Made by a program: the position numbers and the translations under genes
The notes under the pieces: generated by a model
Databases searched by the model: none
Told to the model about the DNA's origin: nothing
Seen by the model: the letters and a program-made list of their open reading frames with translations, nothing else
In this document: piece by piece, positions 58,671-64,000 of the stretch
Numbering within the stretch: the stretch's first letter is position 1
Layout: every line of letters begins with the position of its first letter
NCBI GenBank assembly: GCA_036435485.1
Contig: CM071597.1
Span: 52,745,881 to 52,809,880 of the forward strand
Source: Saposhnikovia divaricata
Lineage: Eukaryota > Streptophyta > Magnoliopsida > Apiales > Apiaceae
DNA length: 64,000 nucleotides
Direction of reading: 5' to 3'

Positions 58671-60234
58671 TGAAGGAATTTTCGGATGAGCGGAAGCGTA
58701 AATAACAATTATTTCCGTAAAAATCATATATCGCACATATAGAAAATCATGTAAAAATGAAATACGAGGGAATCGTAACCATACCTTGAAATCGAAGCTT
58801 TACAAAATGGTGTTTTAGCAGTTGCTCCTCAGAGTGTGAAGCACTCTACCGGTATCCACCAAGATTAATTCTTCGACGAAGCTTTTTATAAAATTAAGCT
58901 TTTATAAAAATGGAGGTTTGAGAGAGAGAGAGAGAGAGATGAAGAAGATGAGGGAGGCAACTAGGTTTTTCACAAAAACCAAAAAGTGTGTAAACTCATT
59001 CTCATCTCATTCTATTTATAGGGCTCATGAAGGGTTTTCATAATTAATATATCATTATATATTAATATATAAATCCTACACTTTATCTTATAAAATGTTA
59101 AATAATAATTAAAACAATTTTAATCATTATTAAAACACCTTGCTCTCTCAAAATACCTTCATCAATAAATTAATCTTTTTATGGTGTGACCCTGTAGGTT
59201 CAATATTAAGCCGGTAGTAGAAATAAATAATAATAAACCTTTTATTTATTATTTATATGAATTCTAAAATTCATTAAATATAATTAACTGATTAATTATA
59301 TTTATTCTACATCGTGAGTGATGCTTCTCAACATATCGCGACTATCCGGATAATATGAATTCACTGCTTAGAATACCAAGAACCTGTCAGTGACTAGTTA
59401 CCGTACAATAAATTCCTTCTACCCTACAATATCCCGATTAAATACAAGGCATGGATCTCGTGTCAGGCCTATCAAATTTAATCATATGATTTCTTATTCA
59501 TAACGCAAAGTTCATATTAATGCAAATTAGAAACTCCTTTCTAATTTCATACACTCTGGCCAGAGATTCCAGAACTCGCATACTAAGAATAACATAGGAT
59601 ATTCACTTCCTTACTGGAAGGGGTAGATTCTTTATTGATCGTTAACTATCTCCATACATAAATCCCTGTACCCAGAATAGACCTAATGTATGTCCTTGAG
59701 ACTAAGGACTAAACCAAAGCACAGTTCATTATATATAAGATAACTTTAACGATCTCAAGTCTAAGGACACTTGTACAACTATCACTCAGTGAATAACTAT
59801 TGACACGTGAGTAAACTCCATTAGTTGTCCAACTTATCGAGTCATGTTCAGTGAACTTATTCCCTAATAAGCACCTACATACTAGCTATAGTGTCACCAC
59901 ACAAATGCCTATGAGAACAGACATCCTCCTGACTGGAGCAAGCATAATATGTACCGATCTTTGCGGATTCACTAACTTCCGATTAGTTATCCTATGATCA
60001 GGAACTGTTTAAGTCTAGAGTTATCATCTTCTAGATCTCACTATTATAATCTCATTATAATTATAGAAGCTTTACTCTAAACTATGGAACATCTTATTTA
60101 AAACACTTTAAACAGATAATGCCCGTAATAAAATCAAAACAAGTCTTTTATTATTATTAATGAAATCAAACAAGAATACATGAAAGTTCTTCCTAACTCA
60201 TCATACATGATTGGATTTAGGACAAACACTTTCA
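58671..60234 (-). repeat. 5' LTR of the Angela-like element
   Basis: 1564 bp, nearly identical to 51169-52728. Confidence 0.95.
59013..59020 (-). promoter_or_regulatory. TATA box driving the Angela-like element
   Basis: TATAAATA on the minus strand in the 5' LTR, in the context CCCTATAAATAGAATG. Confidence 0.65.
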
Positions 60235-60862
60235 CAAATGGCGTAGAAGACGTCATCTATGACGTCAGCATACGCAACTGAAACATGCGTATCAGCACAT
60301 ACGTATGTGCAAACGGCGTATCTCATTGCTGGTCGTCGTCTCCACACCGCCCAAACGAAGACGATTCCGGCAAGATTTTTCTTTCTATTCATCCATCCAT
60401 ACCACAAACTTTCCATTAACGTTCTATATACCAATAGAATCGCAATTCGGCTCTCTATACATCCATACCAATTTTATTACGTTTGTTTTGCCGGATTAGA
60501 AACACCCAAATTCACCTCCTTTTCCGATTTATTTTTCCGACTACCTTCGTACACGCCCCTGCGAGGCCGCCGGAGAGAAACTGATCAATTGAGGATGAAG
60601 TAGATGAGCAGCTGATCATGTGGTGGTGTTTTCGAGTGTGGAGAGATGCGAAAGAGAGAGATCGAGGGAAAAGAAAAAACGGCAAAAGTCGTCGGCAATC
60701 GTTTTCTGGCGAGTTTGAAGTTTTTCTAGCGAGTTACAGTAACTCGGATACGCCGATTGGAATGGCGTATCACGTGGACAGTCTGGGTGTAACTTTGAAA
60801 ATCGGGTATTGGTTAGTGGGTAGGGGAAAATTGGGTATTTTGGGCATTCTTTCAAATAGTGG

Positions 60863-61162
60863 AGGATCACTTTATAATAATACTATTTTCTATATATATT
60901 CAACGGCACAGATTTATCATAATCTTATTGCTATAAATTTATAGTTCAAAATAATTAAATTACACAAAAATTTATACATTCACGTATTTTTGTATGAATT
61001 TAACATCCATATGGTTGGATTGTTCAAATAATAATTAATTTATCAAATTTTAAGCCGAAGAACTTCTATATTGTATGCTTTAGATACTCTTTTCCCACCT
61101 TTTAAATAAATCAAAACGACGGTGATAATGATATGGTGAGGAATTTCTCTTAATCCATTATA
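60863..61162. other. AT-rich spacer, nothing recognised
   Basis: It directly follows the Mutator-like element's right target copy. No ORF or repeat noticed. Confidence 0.5.
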
Positions 61163-61249
61163 TCTATTATAGGAGAACAAGGCTTTTCATCCTATTTAGT
61201 AATTTACCTTTATGCCCTTGAAATTATATTAATGTTAAAAAATTTGTTT

Positions 61250-61325
61250 TTCATGGGAATTGAACCCATGACCCCATTGTGCACAATAGTTTATACTCAC
61301 ACCCACTACCAATGAACCAACTCAA
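61250..61325 (-). other. tRNA-like segment, unit 1
   Basis: Minus-strand A box TGGTTCATTGG (61319-61309) and B box GTTCAATTCC (61265-61256) both fit pol III consensus. No full cloverleaf; a tRNA-derived repeat head rather than a tRNA gene. Confidence 0.55.
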
Positions 61326-62359
61326 CTTTTGATATATATTTTTAAGTCATTTATCACATTCATGACTCACTCCCTTTAAGTTATATTAATGTTAAAAAAT
61401 ATGCTTTTTATGGGAGATGACCCCATTGTGTACAAGAGTTTATACTCACAACCACAACCATTGAGCCAACTCAACTTTTGATACATATTTTTAAATCATT
61501 AATCACATTCATGAATAACCTCCTCACTATATCTATTTTAAAATTTATTCACACCCACAACCATTAAACCAACTCAACTTTTGATACATATCTTCAAATC
61601 ATTAACCACATTCATGAATAACCTCCTCGTTATATCCATTTTAAAATTTATTCAGAATAAAATTATGAAATATTTTCCCATTTTAATAATTAAATATGTA
61701 TATCATACAAATGATTAGAATTTGTAATGATTATGATTCGATTTATACGAAAAAAATAAAACAAAGTGAATAACATAGATTTCGTTAATATTTATATAAT
61801 ATTTCATATTACCTACATATACATTAAATAAGATATTTTGATTGACATCCATTAAAATATCTGAATAGGCTGAAAAAATAAAATTTTAAAATAATTAGAT
61901 AAAATATGTAATTAGATTAGAGTGCAATATGTAACTACACCGGAAAAAACTAAAATTTTAAAAAAAAAGAAAATAATAATTCATATTTGAGATTTCAACT
62001 CTACATCAATTATCAGATCAAATAATGAGATAAAATACATTGAATTAGATTACAGTATTATAAATAAGATTATAAAGATTACACAAAAATTTATAGAGAT
62101 TATATTTAACAAATAAGATACTAGCTTGTACATAATTATAAAAGAGATAATATTCAATTAATCAAATGTTGGCACTATTAAAATAATTGTATTTATAAAA
62201 AAATTATTTTCAAAAAAATGCCTTTTTATTGTATGTACATATTAATTCAAATTTCAATCCAAATCACAATAATTTTTTATACATATTTTTAAATCATTAA
62301 TCATATTCATGAATAACCTCCTCACTCCCTTGAAATTATATTAATGTTAAAAAATTTGT

Positions 62360-62436
62360 TTTTCATGGTAATTGAACCCATGACCCCATTGTGAACAAGA
62401 GTTTATACTCACACCCACAACCATTGAACCAACTCA
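62360..62436 (-). other. tRNA-like segment, unit 2
   Basis: A box TGGTTCAATGG (62431-62421); the B box is one base off (GTTCAATTAC, 62377-62368). Confidence 0.5.
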
Positions 62437-63305
62437 ACTTTTGAAACATATTTTTAAATCATTAATCACATTCATGAATAACCTTCTCACTATATCTATT
62501 TTAAAATTTATTCACACCCACAACCATCAAACCAGCTCAATTTTTGATACATATCTTCAAATCATTAACCACATTCATGAATAACCTCCTCACTATATCC
62601 ATTTTAAAATTTATAAATAAAACTATGAGAATATTTTCTCATTTTAATAATTAAAGATGTATATCATACAAATGATTAGAATATTTAATAATTATTATTC
62701 GATTTATACGAAAAAAAAATATAAAGGGAATAACATAAATTTTGTTAATATTTATATAACTACATATACATTAAACAAGATATTTTGATTGACATCCATT
62801 AAAATATATGAGTACGCTGAAAAAATAAAATTTGAAAATAATTAGATAAAATATGTAATTAGATTAGAATGCAATATGTAACTACACCGAAAAAAACTAA
62901 AATTTTAAAAGAAAATAAAATAATAATTCATATTTGAGATTTCAACTCTACATCAATTATCATATCAAATAATGAGATAAAATACATTGAATTAGATTAC
63001 AATATTATAAATAAGATTATAAAGATTACACAAAAATTTATAGAGATTATATTTAACAAATAAGATACTAGCTTGTACATAATTATAAAAGAGATAATAT
63101 TCAATTAATCAAATGTTGGCACTATTAAAATAATTGTATTTATAAAAAAAATTATTTTCAAAAAAATGCCTTTTATTGTATGTACATATTAATTCAAATT
63201 TCAATCCAAATCACAATAATTTTTGTACATATTTTTAAATCATTAATCATATTCATGAATAACCTCCTCACTCCCTTGAAATTATATTAATGTTAAAAAA
63301 TTTGC

Positions 63306-63382
63306 TTTTCATGGTAATTGAACCCATGACCCCATTGTGCACAAGAGTTTATACTCACACCCATAACCATTGAATCAACTCA
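63306..63382 (-). other. tRNA-like segment, unit 3
   Basis: Same arrangement, with A box TGATTCAATGG (63377-63367) and B box GTTCAATTAC (63323-63314), each one base off. Confidence 0.5.
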
Positions 63383-63795
63383 ACTTTTGATACATATTTT
63401 TAAATCATTAATCACATTCATGAATAACCTCCTCACTATATCTATTTTAAAATTTATTCATACCCACAACCAGTAAATCAGCTCAACTTTTGATACATAT
63501 CTTCAAATCATTAACCACATTCATGAATAACCTCCTCACTATATCCATTTTAAAATTTATAAATAAAATTATGAGAATATTTTCCCATTTTAATAATTAA
63601 AGATGTATATCATACAAATGATTAGAATATGTAATGATTATGATTCGATTTATATGAAAAAAAATAATATAAAGGGAATAACATAAATTTTGTTAATATT
63701 TATATAATATTTCATATTAACTACATATACATTAAACAGGATATTTTGATTGACATCCATTAAAATATATGAGTACGCTGAAAAAATAAAATTTT

Positions 63796-64000
63796 AACGC
63801 ATTTTGAGACGTGTGCTAGTGCGGGGGTACTGTTTCCAGGGAGTGCCATTTTGAGCATTTGAACAAACGCATTCTGTACATGCGTTACACCCTTAACGCA
63901 TGTACATGATGCGTTTTTCTTGTTTTTTCAGCTGAGAGGTGTGTAAAATGAACGAGTAACGCATGTGTGACATGCGTTACCCCCTAACGCAGGCGCTACT
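63796..64000. mobile_element. Start of a palindrome-rich repeat (cut by window end)
   Basis: Sequence character changes abruptly at about 63796. From about 63868 on there are repeated ACGCATTCTGTACATGCGT, ACGCATGTACATGATGCGT and ACGCATGTGTGACATGCGT palindromes. The same word style occurs in the Mutator-like elements at 49057 and 50947. It probably belongs to that group; the terminus is not resolved. Confidence 0.45.

Larger units (their letters stand above)
51169..60234 (-). mobile_element. Intact young copia element (BARE1/Angela-like)
   Basis: 9066 bp with target duplication CAAAT (51164-51168, 60235-60239). LTRs are 1560 and 1564 bp; by eye they differ by four substitutions and one 4-bp change in a GA run. 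Primer site, polypurine tract, TATA boxes and one uninterrupted gag-pol ORF are all present. Layout, long LTR, long leader and pol sequence style resemble the BARE1/Angela lineage. With four differences the insertion would be on the order of a hundred thousand years old at commonly used plant rates; that figure is an estimate only. Confidence 0.93.
50947..60853. mobile_element. Mutator-like non-autonomous element, split by a copia element
   Basis: The 9-bp duplication AAATAGTGG lies at 50938-50946 and 60854-60862. The ends are inverted: GAGTGCCATAAATACCCA at the left and GAATGCCCAAAATACCCA on the other strand at the right. Without the copia insertion it is about 0.84 kb, nearly the length of the relative at 49057. 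The left piece (50947-51168) and the right piece (60240-60853) both hold ACGCATCTGAAACATGCGT-type palindromes. The right piece has a GC-richer 114-codon ORF (60259-60603) with no recognisable family. Confidence 0.8.
61163..63795. repeat. Tandem units of about 0.95-1.1 kb with tRNA-like segments
   Basis: TTGAAATTATATTAATGTTA recurs at 61218, 62330 and 63276, giving periods of 1112 and 946 bp. The first unit is longer because it holds an extra copy of the tRNA-like block (about 61380-61540). The third unit breaks off near 63795. Units are about 90% alike by eye, AT-rich, and without an ORF. The first starts with TCTATTATAGGAGAACAAGG, which resembles a Helitron 5' end, but no matching 3' hairpin was found. 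Confidence 0.75.

Noticed and set aside
60259..60603. 114-codon ORF in the Mutator-like element as a host gene
   Set aside because: It starts inside the element's palindromic repeats, has overlapping open frames on both strands and no recognisable domain. A captured gene fragment remains possible.
1..64000. CRISPR array, rRNA or prokaryotic operon structure
   Set aside because: No regularly spaced identical repeats with unique spacers, no rRNA-like sequence and no operon layout; all content fits plant nuclear repeats.

Overview
The window looks like nuclear DNA of a flowering plant, most likely a eudicot with a repeat-rich genome. It is AT-rich and I could not support any host gene. Almost all recognisable sequence is transposable-element DNA: Ty1/copia and Ty3/gypsy LTRs primed by initiator-Met tRNA, hAT, Mutator-like, PIF/Harbinger and Helitron elements, tRNA-derived repeats and long (TA)n runs. 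The species cannot be told from the sequence.

Layout. 1-1241: part of a probable Ty3/gypsy LTR on the minus strand. 2053-4190: a decayed hAT transposon with an exact 8-bp target duplication, holding a palindromic MITE in a TA run and a small repeat that carries pol III boxes. 4350-5785: a Helitron-like element. About 6540-38904: a three-level nest of Sirevirus-type copia elements. Element C (minus strand, oldest) was entered by element B (plus strand, 7734-32414, target duplication CAGTT). B was in turn entered by element A (plus strand, 17294-30703, target duplication AGTCT), which cut B's third ORF. 39330-39917: a Tourist-like MITE. 43031-44303: a solo Sirevirus LTR (D). 44449-45467: a 533-bp-period duplication around a TA run. 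46861-48346: a very large foldback repeat. 48363-48724: a hAT MITE. 49057-49909: a Mutator-like non-autonomous element with a 9-bp target duplication. 50947-60853: a relative of that element, split by an intact, very young BARE1/Angela-like copia element (51169-60234, target duplication CAAAT). 61163-63795: near 1-kb tandem units that contain tRNA-like boxes. 63796-64000: the start of another palindrome-rich repeat.

Coding content is retrotransposon gag-pol plus an unknown third ORF found in both B and C. Only the copia polyprotein at 52743-56663 is uninterrupted over its full expected length. B, C and A are broken by stops, frameshifts or deletions.

The most interesting signals are these: (i) a row of four long hairpins in the leader of the young copia element, with different stems but nearly the same 20-nt loop; (ii) short palindrome-like words, one per Sirevirus family, iterated in LTRs and, in B and C, also in the protein-coding linkers; (iii) a coding-like antisense ORF in B; (iv) ACGCAT/ATGCGT hairpins shared by several Mutator-like elements and the copia leader. 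Counts, boundaries and LTR differences were read by eye.
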